Positions 47,644-59,440 of a DNA stretch of 64,000 bases are shown here, in pieces; the first letter of the stretch is position 1, and each line of letters starts with the position of its first letter. A program made the position numbers and the translations under genes. Under the pieces are notes generated by a model. The model worked only from the letters and a program-made list of their open reading frames with translations, was not told the origin of the DNA and ran no database searches. Source of the DNA: Theocolax elegans (taxonomy: Eukaryota; Arthropoda; Insecta; Hymenoptera; Cerocephalidae). The stretch lies in the NCBI GenBank assembly GCA_026168455.1, contig CM047426.1, positions 26,595,058-26,659,057 of the forward strand, in the 5' to 3' direction.

Positions 47644-47886
47644 CACGGAGAAAAATGTTCGATTAAAAATTACTATACTCTTTAGGAAAGGCAGGACAAA
47701 CTGTCAGAATAAGAAAAAATTGTTATAGTTATAATAAAATTTAATAGAAGTTGCTATCAAAAAATAGTGTATATGATGTATATATTAAATTTTACCATAC
47801 AGTATAGCAATTTTTTCTCATTCTGGCAAATTGTCCTGCCTTTCCTTAAGAGGATAGTAATTTTTAATCCAACATTTTTCTCCGTG
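47644..47886. mobile_element. MITE, CACGGAGAAAAAT ends
   Basis: The two ends match over about 56 bp with only a few differences (CACGGAGAAAAATGTT, then TTAAAAATTACTAT, then GGAAAGGCAGGACAA). It is 243 bp, AT-rich and non-coding. The least decayed member of the CACTGAGAAA-type family in the window. Confidence 0.78.
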
Positions 47887-47889
47887 AGA

Positions 47890-49110
47890 GAAAAGCCAAA
47901 TTGCGGAGTACACTTATTTTATAGTTACATTTAAAAATAATGATTAAAATTTTAATTATCCTAAATTACACTTTTTGACAGTTTTTTATAACTAAATAAA
48001 TTTATATTTATCTTTCAAAATGTCTAAGGATAAATAATAAAGCTAAGGAAATGTTAGTGTAAGTCTAAACAAAACTTATCGACCAGCGTAACATATATAT
48101 CTACGACTCCTCGTCGATACCTGAAAGCAGAATATGTTTTGGAAAAGATTCATCGTTAAGATCTATAAATTTTGAATAAACAATTCTTAAATACATCAAC
48201 GATAAAGTAAATTAATCATGTTTAAATGAAACTTTTCGTATCATAGATATGCTGGACGTTCTTAAAATATGTTCAGGTGTATGATAATATTCAATAGACA
48301 AATATTATGGCTTTAAAACAAAAGGAACAATTAATAGAGTAAATATGTTTGTTTAGTTTATTCATAATTTTTATTATTAAAAACTTTAATACTGGCGACT
48401 TTCTATGAATTTATTTATTTTTTAATTACAAGTGTTTGAGCGCAAGATTCTGAAGCAACGGATGGACCGAATAAACTGAACCTTGGGCTTAGTATCCTTT
48501 TACATAATATAGTTATGGTATGAATACAGGATTTTAAATTTGTAAACAAAGAAAAATGTAGACATATTATATGTTAAAATTAATGAATAATTAATTGAAA
48601 ATTCAATAATATGTTCATACAAAATTTTGAACATTAAATTAATATTATTGAAAAATAATATCCACAAAGCAGGAACAGTTTGGTCCAGCAGCTTACTTTC
48701 TTACTCAAATCTTCGGTTAAGTAAATTAGGAATTCGGACATATTCCTTCGAGTAGTAATCTTTATAGAAGTCTGAGAAGATCTTAGATTTTTGCAATTGT
48801 AAGTAAACATGTGTAAAAATAGAAATATAATATATGTATATATAATGTCGTCAAAATAACTTTTCATAATTGATACAATATAAGTACATTATTTTTACTT
48901 TTTTGCAATACTATAAACTTGAATAACTTTTTACCAAATTGTAGGGCAATTACAACCTGGAAACCATTTGAAAGGTTTTACTGCAATTTTTTAGATTCTT
49001 AGATGAAAAGATCATTGTGGGGTTGTCGCCTTACTTTAAAAATCAATATTGACATGTAATTTATGTACACAAGATTTTTAAATTAAGAAATTTGACTCGG
49101 ATGGTTAGAT
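47890..49110. other. AT-rich spacer
   Basis: No gene or repeat family recognised. Confidence 0.35.
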
Positions 49111-49225
49111 TCGGCAGTGAGACTATTCCAAACTTGGAAAAATATTAATTAGACATTGGTATAAAGTTTAGATAAACTTGAAATAATCTCTCAGATAAGT
49201 TTAACAATAGTATTTTTAAACGGGT

Positions 49226-49310
49226 AAAAAAATTTTATTCCAAGATTTGAACCTTCGATTTTCTACTTCGAAGTCTTTGGCTCTACCTGCAACTGAGCCA
49301 TTTTTATTGT
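49226..49310 (-). ncRNA. tRNA-like pol III unit, left arm
   Basis: Mirror copy of 49416-49488. The A box is fuller (TGGCTCAGTTG...GGTAGAGC); the B box has C-to-A change (GGTTCAAATC). It also ends in T7. Confidence 0.45.
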
Positions 49311-49415
49311 TTATGTCATAATAATCAATTTTGGTTATAAAGAGCAACTGAAACCAATTGAAACATATTTCTAAATTTATAACCTGAATGTAACTTATTA
49401 AATGTAAACAATAAA

Positions 49416-49488
49416 ATAGCTCAGGTAGAGCGAGAGACTTCGAAGTAGAAGATCGGTGGTTCGAATCTTGGAATAAAATTATTTTTTT
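49416..49488 (+). ncRNA. tRNA-like pol III unit, right arm
   Basis: A-box-like TAGCTCAGGTAGAGCG lacks two or three bases of the canonical D-loop. The B box GGTTCGAATC is perfect. A T7 terminator follows the B box by 14 bases. No acceptor or anticodon stem can be drawn, so it is not a functional tRNA. Transcription is possible but unproven. Confidence 0.45.
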
Positions 49489-49534
49489 ATTTTCTTATTA
49501 ATGAAATTTTACTTGTTCAAAAATACTATTTTAA

Positions 49535-49857
49535 ATTCTTTCACTGGTGCAGCCTTTTTAACTGTACGTGCTAAAAATGGTAGGACAGTAAACTAAAGAA
49601 AGTATACGATTGACTGTGAATATAGGGCTTTTTGGGGACGCAGAATCGATTCTGATGGTTATATGTTTGCGCCATTTTGAATTTTTTTATTCTGACCTCA
49701 GATTCGTAATCAGCAACCCCCAAAACTCTTACACACCGAATTTGAAATGAATTGGTTAAAAAATTGCGCAGTTATTCAATTTGATCATATATGATACATC
49801 GCCAGTGGTGGCACGACTTTTTTTTTGATCATATATGATACATGGCCAGTGACAGGG
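49535..49857. mobile_element. TTAA-flanked MITE inside the tRNA-like element
   Basis: TTAA at 49531-49534 and 49858-49861 flanks ends ATTCTTTCACTGG and (complement) CCCTGTCACTGG. The left arm of the host palindrome preserves the uninterrupted site with a single TTAA (about 49200-49204), which confirms the duplication. Near its right end a 27-bp unit (TTGATCATATATGATACAT plus GCCAGTG) occurs twice, at 49781 and 49825. piggyBac-like by target site; non-coding. Confidence 0.75.
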
Positions 49858-49949
49858 TTAAATTTATCTAAGAGATTATATCAAGTTTATCTAAATTTTA
49901 TACCAACGTCTAATTAATATTTTTCCAAGTTTGGAATTGTCTCATTGCG

Positions 49950-50690
49950 TATGTTGATATCAACTTTTCCCAAACAAACTTTATATAATATAAGTTAATG
50001 GATTTTGAGGTAATAGTTTCAAAGCAGCAATTTTAAATTGTAAAAATATAAAAAAATTATCTGAAAATATATGCTGCATAATTCGTATAAAGTGAAAAAT
50101 TTTGATAATATATATATAGTAATATGTCTGCCAACTGTCTAATAAGAGTATAGTGGCTGACTAGTTTTGATGTTGCGTATATAGATTACCCGAGGGATAA
50201 GTATTAGGCCAAACAAACCAGTCGGAAATCGTACATACTTTCTCAATAATGAATATTTTTCATAACAGCCTAATCTTTTTTAGAAAACTTTCTCTACACA
50301 AAGATTTAATTATAACACTACGATATATTCACATCGCCGAGCATTCACGCGTATTATATTAATACATTCTTTATACAATTGCCGTAATTAATTTTTGAAA
50401 AATCGAAAGTCCAAATTCAATTCATATGAGGTGGCGTTTCCCAACAGCACAGGCTCTTACCCGGTTTCGTGGTCTATAATAAATGTATATAGTATGTATA
50501 CTGCAATAAAAGTAGTATCAATATAAATATTAAGTATGCAGAGGTAAACGTAAGTTTAAGAAAAGAAAGGACGGAAAGCAAGTAGAAGTTATAACCAAGC
50601 TTATAACAACAAAGGAGGCCGTTGCATCCAAATTGGCAACCGCAACAACTCTCCGAGTCTAGATAGGTCGTAGGTCGCAATGTTTTATTT
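49950..50690. other. AT-rich spacer
   Basis: Nothing supported. A slightly GC-richer part at 50560-50680 borders the next island. Confidence 0.35.
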
Positions 50691-51202
50691 TATAAAGTTA
50701 TAAATCGCAGCCTCTCACTCCCTCGCAGGTATATGAAGAAGCTCTGCTCGGAACCTCTTCGGAGTAAAGAAAAAGTGCCGCGCCGCAAGCAGCAGCAGCA
50801 ACGAATCACAATGCTCGCCCGTGCCCCGAGGTGCGCTCTGGGCGTGTTCATAAATCTCTCTTTCTCTCCCTCTCTATCTATATTTCCCTCTGTCTCACAC
50901 GACTCTACACAGCTAAGAACGCGGATATACGAAAAAAGCGTAAACATCGAGGAGAACGAAGAAGGAAGCCCGCGAACCCGCACACGAAGAGCTTTGCTTG
51001 TAGAGGTAAGGCGCCCACGTATAGGCGCCCGTTACGCCCGTGCATTCAATTAGTTCATTAATGTCCGTGGCAAGCGCGTACTCGCAGATCAAAGTAAGGC
51101 CGCCTGCACGACGTTTACGAAGCGCAGAGGCGAATTAATATACGATGCCCGCCGACGAGAGCGCCGGGCTTGAAAGAGAATGCCCTCCCTCCCAACCCCT
51201 CA

Positions 51203-51240
<38 letters not shown>

Positions 51241-51400
51241 GTGTCACGCTCGTGTTCCGACTCTCTTTGCGCTTCTCATTAAAATTCACGTATTTGGGAG
51301 TGCTCGTTGTCACTGCCTGGCGACTCGCTCAAAGCTCGACGTGCCCGTGGCTCCCGCTAGAAAATCCTCTCTGGGATTCAATTCTGAAACTTAAGTCTAG
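50690..51400. promoter_or_regulatory. GC-rich island with donor-like site and (CT)n
   Basis: CpG-rich DNA with (CT)n at 51206-51239. A plus-strand frame from ATG 50733 stays open across a good donor site, TAGAG|GTAAGG (51006), with KQQQQRI and Arg/Ser-rich low-complexity parts. That could be a 5' exon, but the protein is unconvincing and overlapping frames exist on both strands. I call it regulatory or 5' UTR-like. Confidence 0.3.
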
Positions 51401-53500
51401 AAAGCAGTAAATGTTACATTACAAACACAGAAGAATTATGAGCACCATATATAGGGGAGGGTGGGTGGCAAATAAGCCAAGGCACCTTAATTAATTTACA
51501 CTCAAACGTTATCAATTTTTACTTAACTCTACAAATTTAATTAAATTGAATCCTAATTAAAAATAATTTTACTGTTTTCCTATATAAACTTATGATTTAA
51601 ATAATGCGTTTTTATTATTAATTAAATAAGTTTAGACGACAATTTGGAAAACCCTTTGAAAGGGTCATTTTAACCTATAACACAGAACAATATTAAATAC
51701 ACGCAGTAAAATAGGTTGATGTGATTAAAAACAGTTTAAAATAAGTTAAAAATTGGTATAATTAATAATAATATAAATGTATATAATAATTTTAAAAAAA
51801 TGCTTTTAATTGATCGTACTATTTGAACTCCTGGTGATGTCATTTTGTAGCCTCTAGGACCCCTATAAGGGGAACGCAAAGCACTTTCGGGGCTTTTAAT
51901 CGTTCAATCCGTTACCTAGTACCTTAATTTATTAAATTTTTCTGTTGTAAATATTCAAATTGAGCACCATGATATAGTCAAATCGTATAGGAATCTATAA
52001 CTTAATAATCTGAAAAAAATTCGTAGGTGATACTTAAATGATATAGTAAAAGTTTACAGAGCCAATTTATCAAAATTATGAATTTCAAATTTATAATTAT
52101 AAATCGTTACTTTTCGTTATAAATAATTTCGTATATAGAAATCGAATTTTGCGGCCACCATTTAGATATACAAATTATTGTAGATATAATCTTTCGAGCA
52201 AGTAAAACAGCGTTATAGAGAGATTTATTGATAAAAGCAACCTACTGCACAGTAATAAAAAATTAATAGCGATACTTAATTGTATACATCACCTCCCTTT
52301 ATTACTGAATTGTAAACCTAAATTATACAGTTAGGGTGTACCTCCTATCCCGTCCAAGCCTACACATTTGCGTTACATTCATTGCCATTTTTACGTATGT
52401 GCAGCACATTCAATCATATAAAAACAAGTAAAACTTTTTTCTTGTTAAAAAAAATAATATTTGTACTTATTTATTAACGTTAAATTAAACATTAATTTGG
52501 TTAATAATAATTGCCGATGAAAATAGTAAATTATTTATAATAATTTAAAATTTTATTTTATTTACAGACACTTAATTTGTCAGTTTTTTGTAATAGCATT
52601 CGTTCATGACTTTCCAATAGTAGTAAATCACTAGTAATATAGATACGAAATGGTGTTATTATAAAAGAAAGGTTACTTTATTACTTCAATTTAAACATAT
52701 ATAAGATTTCTCCTTAAAAAGACGAGCTTGCATCTGATTTCCTGCTGACAGGTTCTCGAACAATTGAACAGCTTGATTTGGGCGTTATATTCGTATTAAG
52801 TACTGGCAAGTTTCTTAAATAATTATACAATAAGAAAAAAATTAATCTTGATAAAGAAAATTAATCAAAAGCTATAAATTGTATGAATTAAAAATTCAAT
52901 GGTACCTTGACATTATTGTTTATTTTCAGGCAGTGTTTGAAAAAAAAACACATTCTGTGAAATGCTCATTAGCAAGTTTATGATGTGCAACAGTCTCCAT
53001 TTATACGGTGGAAGTTATGTTCGCTTATGCTGGGAGAGATAATTATGTATACTACAAGTGTGTACAATGCTGCTGTGAAGTGAAATACGAAACTACTAAT
53101 TTTAGACAGTGGCCTCAATTATATTTTGTGTACGTTATGACGTATCAATCGTTACATTTCACAAATATTTCATTTATCCAGTTCCAGCAAACACACACAT
53201 ATTCGTTTAATCGTAGAACAAACGTGTATAAATAAAATTATAAAACAATAATAACGTTTCTTTTTAGCTTTCGCTAAAAGCTACTTATATCTTTTGATAA
53301 TTATAAATTCATTCAATTATATAATTGATTTTATTTTTATTTTCGAATCGAAATACATTAAATTTACTATCTGTTGCAATATATTACCAAACTCTGTAAA
53401 ATAACTCAATATCCCGTATATTTGAATAGTAAAAATCGAGAGGCTAGTTAACTGTATGTATGGTTTACGAGCCTTTATCCTTGCGTCAGGTGCTGTCGTG
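51401..53500. other. AT-rich spacer
   Basis: Nothing supported. A short GC patch at 51850-51895 includes the perfect palindrome CCCCTATAAGGGG with one asymmetric centre. A 75-codon frame at 53008-53235 is cysteine- and tyrosine-rich but has no start context and is not called. Confidence 0.35.
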
Positions 53501-54080
53501 CACTGAGAAAAGATATTCTTTGAGTCAAAAAAATATTTCTTAATTTTTAAAAAAATGTGGATTAGAATACGGCGAAAGGCAGATGTTTTAACTATTAACA
53601 ATCCAGTCACTTGAATTTTTGGTCAAAAACTATATTATAATTTCGTCTTAATTAAGACGTTTTTCATGTTAATACGTAATAAATGAAATATTATTATAAA
53701 TATGACGCATCGTAAGGATAATCTTTTCACGCACCGCTAGGGGGAGTCTATGACTTTTTGAACTTGATAGTAAATTTTATGCATTAATGATATAAGTATG
53801 TCTACCTAATTCTCGTATATTGGCGTAATTAACAATATTTACTAATTTGACTAAACGAATGTAGTCAGTATGATATATAATTATATTCCTTGGTTAATAA
53901 TAACCTTAACTTTATAAATTAATTTAAAATTTATGTGTATTAGCAAAGAATAAGGTTTTATTTGATTGCTTTTTTAGTAAGAAATATTTCCTAATAGTTA
54001 AGGAATTGATATTTGCCGCTAAATAAAGATTTTCAAACAATCGCAAATACACCATTTTTTAGCCCAAACTTTTCTCAGTG
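53501..54080. mobile_element. Putative 580-bp element with CACTGAGAAAAG ends
   Basis: A perfect 12-bp terminal inverted repeat (53501-53512 and 54069-54080), one base longer if the flanking G/C is counted. Subterminal parts match only weakly (AAATATTTCTTA). The ends match the CACTGAGAAA family. AT-rich interior, no transposase. Confidence 0.5.
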
Positions 54081-54660
54081 CGCCCTTTGATTAATAATTA
54101 TTACCAATTAGTTATAATCGATAAACAATTAATAAATACGCATATTAAGAAAAATATTATGATAAATATTAATCTGCTTTAATGGTAAAAGAAGGGCAGA
54201 CTACTCGTATAAAAATGACTATTCAAATTATCCAGAATTTTAAGACAAAATTCAAAATACAATAACATTTATCCAAGTGTAACTAATTGTGCAACAATAT
54301 GGAATCATACTATTATACCTGAGAATCATTAGGTTCTAGACCTTTATTTTTACTGCAGTAACGTTAAGAAATATTTACAAACTGCAGAAAGAAGTCGATG
54401 ATAATATGGTTCCTAATAATATATTATTTTAAACTTTTTGTACGTCATTCGCGTCACTGTTTACTACGTAATCCTGCAAACTTAAATATCCAAAATATAG
54501 ACTAATTTTTAGTAAAACCTTAAGCTTACAGTAATTAAGTGAGAACGAATTGTTAATGGAATGTTACATAAACTATATTCGTAAGAGCCTAATAAAAATT
54601 TAGCAGAGCAACAGTTTCACTGTAATTGTTGTGATTGGATTGATATACACCATAAGCAGA
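54081..54660. other. AT-rich spacer
   Basis: Nothing supported. Confidence 0.35.
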
Positions 54661-55215
54661 ACGAATAAAAACTCTTCACACACAAGGACGTGGAATTAAC
54701 CCGTGAAAAACGTAGTAAGCGTTACGGTGAATTTTCCTTGTACAAATTTGGAACTGGTACGACTCGGGCCATAGCCTCCCCTACGGGTTTTTCGCGTGGC
54801 TATGAGCGAGTCATTGTGTATGTAGCAAGTACCGTCGCGCGAGTAATAGACAATCAGTTTTCATACCACCCCTCCCTCCCTTAACCCCCCCGCCCCTCTC
54901 TGAAAACGTCTCTCCAGCCTACTGCCCTCGGTTTGAAATCCCTAGTGTCCCCGGCGGCGTGCAATTACAAATTCCCACACTGGCAGGGGTGAGCTCGCCT
55001 CTCTTTTTATCCACGGCGGCGCCCATATTCGCCTCGTCCTTCTCTTTCGCTTTGCTGAAGCCAGCGATGCACTACCCCAAGAGAAATTGGAAAAGAATAA
55101 GAGAGATAAAACTAGAGTGAGAGAGAGAGAGAGAGAGAGAGAGCGGGCTTAGAGAATTCAAAGCACGGGACCTGCCGTATGGCGCCGGGAGGAGAGACGA
55201 GGGAGACTCACTGTC
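54660..55215. promoter_or_regulatory. GC-rich island with C-rich and (GA)n tracts
   Basis: Contains a C-rich run (about 54868-54898), TGCAATTACAAATT (about 54959; homeodomain-like ATTA core), GGCGGCGCCCAT and (GA)n at 55118-55143. No gene identified. Regulatory role inferred. Confidence 0.3.
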
Positions 55216-55787
55216 AATAAAACTGTTTTAATTTAGCCCACCACGCTAAAGCAGGTGCAAACGCGTATATATACATAAAAGCTTTTTTTATGCACTTTAT
55301 AACTGGTTTGTTTTCAAAAACGAATTCTTTGCATTATTCAACGTAAAAAAAATTTTTACCTGACGGTTACCAGAATTACTGGAAAAAAATTTTTGCATAC
55401 AAATATTTTAATAATTAAAAATATTCTATTTGCGGTGGATACAGTATGAATTATTTATTAAAAGAAGTATTCCAAACGGTATAATCAAAAACTTACGGCA
55501 AAAATGTGATTGATATTTATTATGTTGGCTAAATAAAGTTTGGTAACACATTTTTATTGTTTTTTTAAGCAAAAATTTACGAATTTGCACTTGGTATCCT
55601 TACCTTTATACTAATTAATTTCTGAAAAGATTTTAATGTATATTAATTGTATTATATAAGTTGCTTTGAAACAATAGCAGTTGTATCTGTTAAATCTTAA
55701 TGAGGGGGTAAAAAAATTAACACCATAAAAATATTCGGTAAAAAGGTTTTTATTATATAAAATAAATATTCGATAATGTTTATTAGA
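55216..55787. other. AT-rich spacer
   Basis: Nothing supported. Confidence 0.35.
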
Positions 55788-55789
55788 GA

Positions 55790-56217
55790 GGTGCGAGTTA
55801 AATACTCGAGTTATCATAATTCAGAAAATTAACCGAGTTACTCTTTTAGGTCAAACTACTCATATAAAACGGAGATACTCGTAGAATTCGAATTACCCGT
55901 ATAAATTGTGTTATATTCATACTATCCAAGCTATTCTCATAACTCGTCGAATATATACGTCAAATCCTTTGAATGATTTGATTCTCCAATTAGTACACTT
56001 TTAGAACTTTGTGTTTTCATTTAATTAAAGGCAAATACGTAGGTAAAAAAGAGGGTTAATCGAGCAATTTGATCAATTCGGTCATCAACCCAAACGAACA
56101 CGGATTATTTGAGTAACTTTCATGATTTGGGTAATTCGGTTTTTTGTGAGTAGCTTGGACTATTCGAATTACTCGATTATTAAAAGTACTTTAATTTATC
56201 TCAATTACTCGTTACTG
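55790..56217. mobile_element. Inverted-repeat element built of GAGTAATTCGA-like motifs
   Basis: Left arm (55790-55905) and right arm (56100-56217) are imperfect reverse complements. Both contain many variants of CGAGTTACTC / GAATTACTCG, at least eight in all, often 20-40 bases apart. No reading frame. A decayed foldback element is the best explanation. Confidence 0.5.
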
Positions 56218-58190
56218 GATTCCACATTGTCAGATTGAGTTTTCTTATTTTTCATGGGTACCTGACCGAACACTGCCAATAACTTCTGAATCTTAAAAAA
56301 TGTTGATATAGTATTTTCTTTGACAATACGTAAAACTTATGTTTACTTAATCATATAATTAACAAATTGTTAGCAATCATTGATGTATGCAATGTAAAAA
56401 AAATACAACACAGTGTACGCATAAAGAGAAAGTAGTTTTGAAAATATGATCTAAATTTTAAGTAAAGTGGATAAAATAACACGATCAAATTCAATCTCTT
56501 GGAGTAAGTAATTCCCTAGCGCATAAAACTTTGCTACACGATATTTACGATATTAACATAAAATTTAAAGCAAACAAATTTTTTCAATATTTCCAAAACT
56601 CAAAATGGTTAACCCCCTTAAGATTATGTAAGACCTCTCGATGACGTACATTTCACTTGATGCAACCTTTTGCGAAGATATGTTTGATTTAATGTAAATC
56701 GTATACAATAAGTTTATATTACAAAAATATATAAAAAAAATGAAAATTGTACTATAACATTACATAAAGCACAATATTAATACTATTGTATTCGTAGTAA
56801 TTCAGCGCTATACTCGATTAACGTACTCGAACACTACGGATACAAAGTCAGTAGATTGTAAAATAAAGGCTACGAGATCACTTTACTCGTTTGAGGTGCA
56901 ATTTATATGAATCGAGGGGAAGGCGTAACCCAGATTACTGCTTTGCCGAACTACAATATTAAGCGTTTGGATCGACCGAGATATATAACGGGTGAGCATA
57001 AAGTATAGAATGCATAGGTCCTAACTTACGCTTACGTAGGTTTACAATATTCAAACTCCTTTGTCGGATATTTCGCGCGATAATACGAAAACTTTTGAAT
57101 CCACTTGATTAAAAATTAGTAATTTAAACTATACTGAACGTTCAAGAAATTTTGAGTGAGGTGACTTATTAAAATAGATACGTCAGTTACTGAATAGTTG
57201 TTTTTTTTTTCACTTAAATAATCTCCATCAACATTATTTTCACTCGTGAAGAGCGAAACATTGCGAATCACGTTTAAGCCGCGCGAATTAGTTTAAGTGA
57301 AAAAATGATTACTCATATCAAAAAGTATATCGTGGAATAATCTAATACTTTATTAAGGTAAATTGGAAACAATTCCTTTGAAGCAAATTAATACAGAATA
57401 ACTACAAAGTAAAAACACTTTTTCGATAGATTTTGACGGAGATTATGTTGATAACACAATACCAATTTATATTAGATACATTTTTTTTTTAATTTTATTA
57501 TCAATTCAAATATGACTTAAATTGTAAGTGCGCGCAAATGAACTGGAAATGGAGAACCTGTTACGCTGTATGAAATGTAAAATTTAATAATTTAGACAAC
57601 ATTTAACGAGACACCCTTGGATGTCCCTGTACGGAGAGTACAATTCTGTAAAAAGTATCTAATGATCTGGAAACAAATTGTAATGCCAATATAGCAACAA
57701 TTATGAAAAAAAAATGTTGTGGAAGAGCCCGATGTGTAAAAAAACGACTATCGAGCATGTTAAAAATGTAAATCTGATTTTCACTTTCTATATCGCATTC
57801 TATACAAAAGTATACATAACAAGCGAATTTCAGCATATAGTTAATTTTTGTTGATTGGTCATTAGTTCAATCGAGATACACATCGTATTTCCTGTTTCGA
57901 TAATTCCCTCATTACAGTCAAGTACACAACGATTCAAATTAATAAAATTCTTGTGACAAACCGGTCATTAATAGCATTGTGTAAAATAATAACGTTATCA
58001 ATTAATCCTGACTATGAGTTTTATAAGATATAATTAATTATGTTAATCCTCGACTAAGGTATTACACGACGAATATGATTTATTTATTTATTATACGAAA
58101 ATTTACTGTTAATGTTGTAAAATATGTATTCCCCGTAATCAGAACGTCTCACGACAACACGTAAATTGTATCTATCGTATTTTGGAAATA
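56218..58190. other. AT-rich spacer
   Basis: One small inverted repeat: TTTTTTTCACTTAAA (about 57205-57219) against TTTAAGTGAAAAAA (57291-57304), with a GC-richer centre. Otherwise nothing supported. Confidence 0.35.
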
Positions 58191-58625
58191 TCGAGGTAAC
58201 GATGCATAAAAGAACTGGGAGAACCCAATATAGATGAGCGATAAACGGACTTGTGCATAATCTCAAGGGACAGCGTGGCAAACGATCCGAGTCGAAGCGC
58301 CGACTCTCTTCATCTTTCTTCCTCTTTTTACCCTATGACCAATACGTCTCTTTTTGCGTCTGTCTCGCATCGTCGGTCAGGTACACGTACAAACGCGTAC
58401 TCGCACACACACACGCACGCACACACGGACGCGAGTGTATGGATATGCGTGCGCCTCGCGGAGACTTAGTCGACGAACATGCAAAGGGGTGGGAACCCTT
58501 CGCACTCGGGATTCCCAACACACCGGCGCGTAAACGGCTACCGACTTGCGCACAAGACGGCTCTACAACTTACCATATACGCCTCATCTTTCTACGATCC
58601 ATGCTCTCCGGATAAATGAGGATCA
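58190..58625. promoter_or_regulatory. GC-rich island with (CA)n
   Basis: CpG-rich, with a CA/CG dinucleotide tract at about 58404-58428. Open frames on both strands are not protein-like. Confidence 0.25.
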
Positions 58626-59440
58626 CTCTTTGACGTTTGCTCCTCTACATTTTTCACTTAAAACGAGCCCAACGTTTGCAATTTACTTTTATCCCCTTTT
58701 AATTTAAATTGTAATAATTGATATCCTGATAAAATTGATTTTCGAGTGTATCTTGACGTATTATTTATCGTTTAATATTGTAATTTACGTGTATTCGCAA
58801 TGTTAGATTAAACTAATGTAGATTTTTTAAACAAACCGTCATTTATAACTTAATCACAAATACTTTTGAATTAAATGTATGTATATTAATAAGAAGAAAC
58901 AGAATGTTCGTTACATTTTACATTTTCGACATAGTTTTTGTCTATGTATTAAAAATTTGAGTGTGTAACTCGTTGCTTCTTGTAAAAGTCAAAATTACAC
59001 TATAGTCTTCATTTAAAATGCTTACTTTTCTTCCGATTATAAAATACAATAGTTATACAGCTATTGTATGACTTACCAGGTTACTATGAATGGAATGGTG
59101 AAGAAAAAGGGCGAAGTCTACCGTTAATTTGCAACAGTCCATTTAATTATAATTGTTTAGTAATCTACAACAATCAAAATATTCTCTTTCAAAAAAAAAA
59201 ACTATGACAAATTATAAAATTATACCAGTGTGGTACCCAATAATTGCTTGATTTTCATTTTTATATTTTGTTAAACCATAACCTTTTAGTTGAAACTAAT
59301 TTAATTTATATTAAACTAATTGTTTGAACACATTGTTCGTAAAGGTAAAGACTATCATTTACTATCAATTTGTTTATAAGCAGCCACGTATAAATCGAGG
59401 AATAAATCACTGTTTTCGAATTTCCTGATGATATAACGAT
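58626..59440. other. AT-rich spacer
   Basis: Nothing supported. There is a short hairpin at about 59049-59068 (CAATAGTTATACAGCTATTG). Confidence 0.35.

Larger units (their letters stand above)
49114..49948. mobile_element. Inverted-repeat element with a tRNA-like promoter in each arm
   Basis: Outer arms 49114-49310 and 49400-49948 (the right one interrupted by 49535-49857) are reverse complements, e.g. CCAAGTTTGGAATWGTCTCA at the ends. Each arm holds a tRNA-like block. Right arm, plus strand: TAGCTCAGGTAGAGCG (49417-49432), then B box GGTTCGAATC (49458-49467) and a T7 run (49482-49488). Left arm, minus strand: TGGCTCAGTTG...GGTAGAGC (49290-49310), B box GGTTCAAATC (49254-49263) and a T7 run (49226-49232). 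So two divergent pol III-type units face outward from a ~105-bp centre. The anticodon arm does not fold as in a real tRNA. Either a foldback transposon captured a tRNA-like promoter, or two SINE heads lie head to head. Confidence 0.7.

Noticed and set aside
49416..49488. Functional tRNA gene
   Set aside because: The A and B boxes are present, but no acceptor or anticodon stem pairs, the D-loop is short, and the same block is repeated inverted in the other arm.
35006..51475. G-rich starts at 35006, 36079, 44190 and 51452 as ends of one transposon family
   Set aside because: They share only a loose GGGkAAGATnGG pattern. I could find no matching inverted end or alignable interior.
53735..53765. 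AGGGGGAGTCTATGA as another end of the 4050 palindrome family
   Set aside because: The match to AGGGGGAGTCCATACTGA is only about 15 bases and stops there; no second arm is nearby.
56605..56630. TTAACCCCCTTAA as an end of the 27025 TTAA element
   Set aside because: Only about a dozen bases match, and no partner end or arm could be found.
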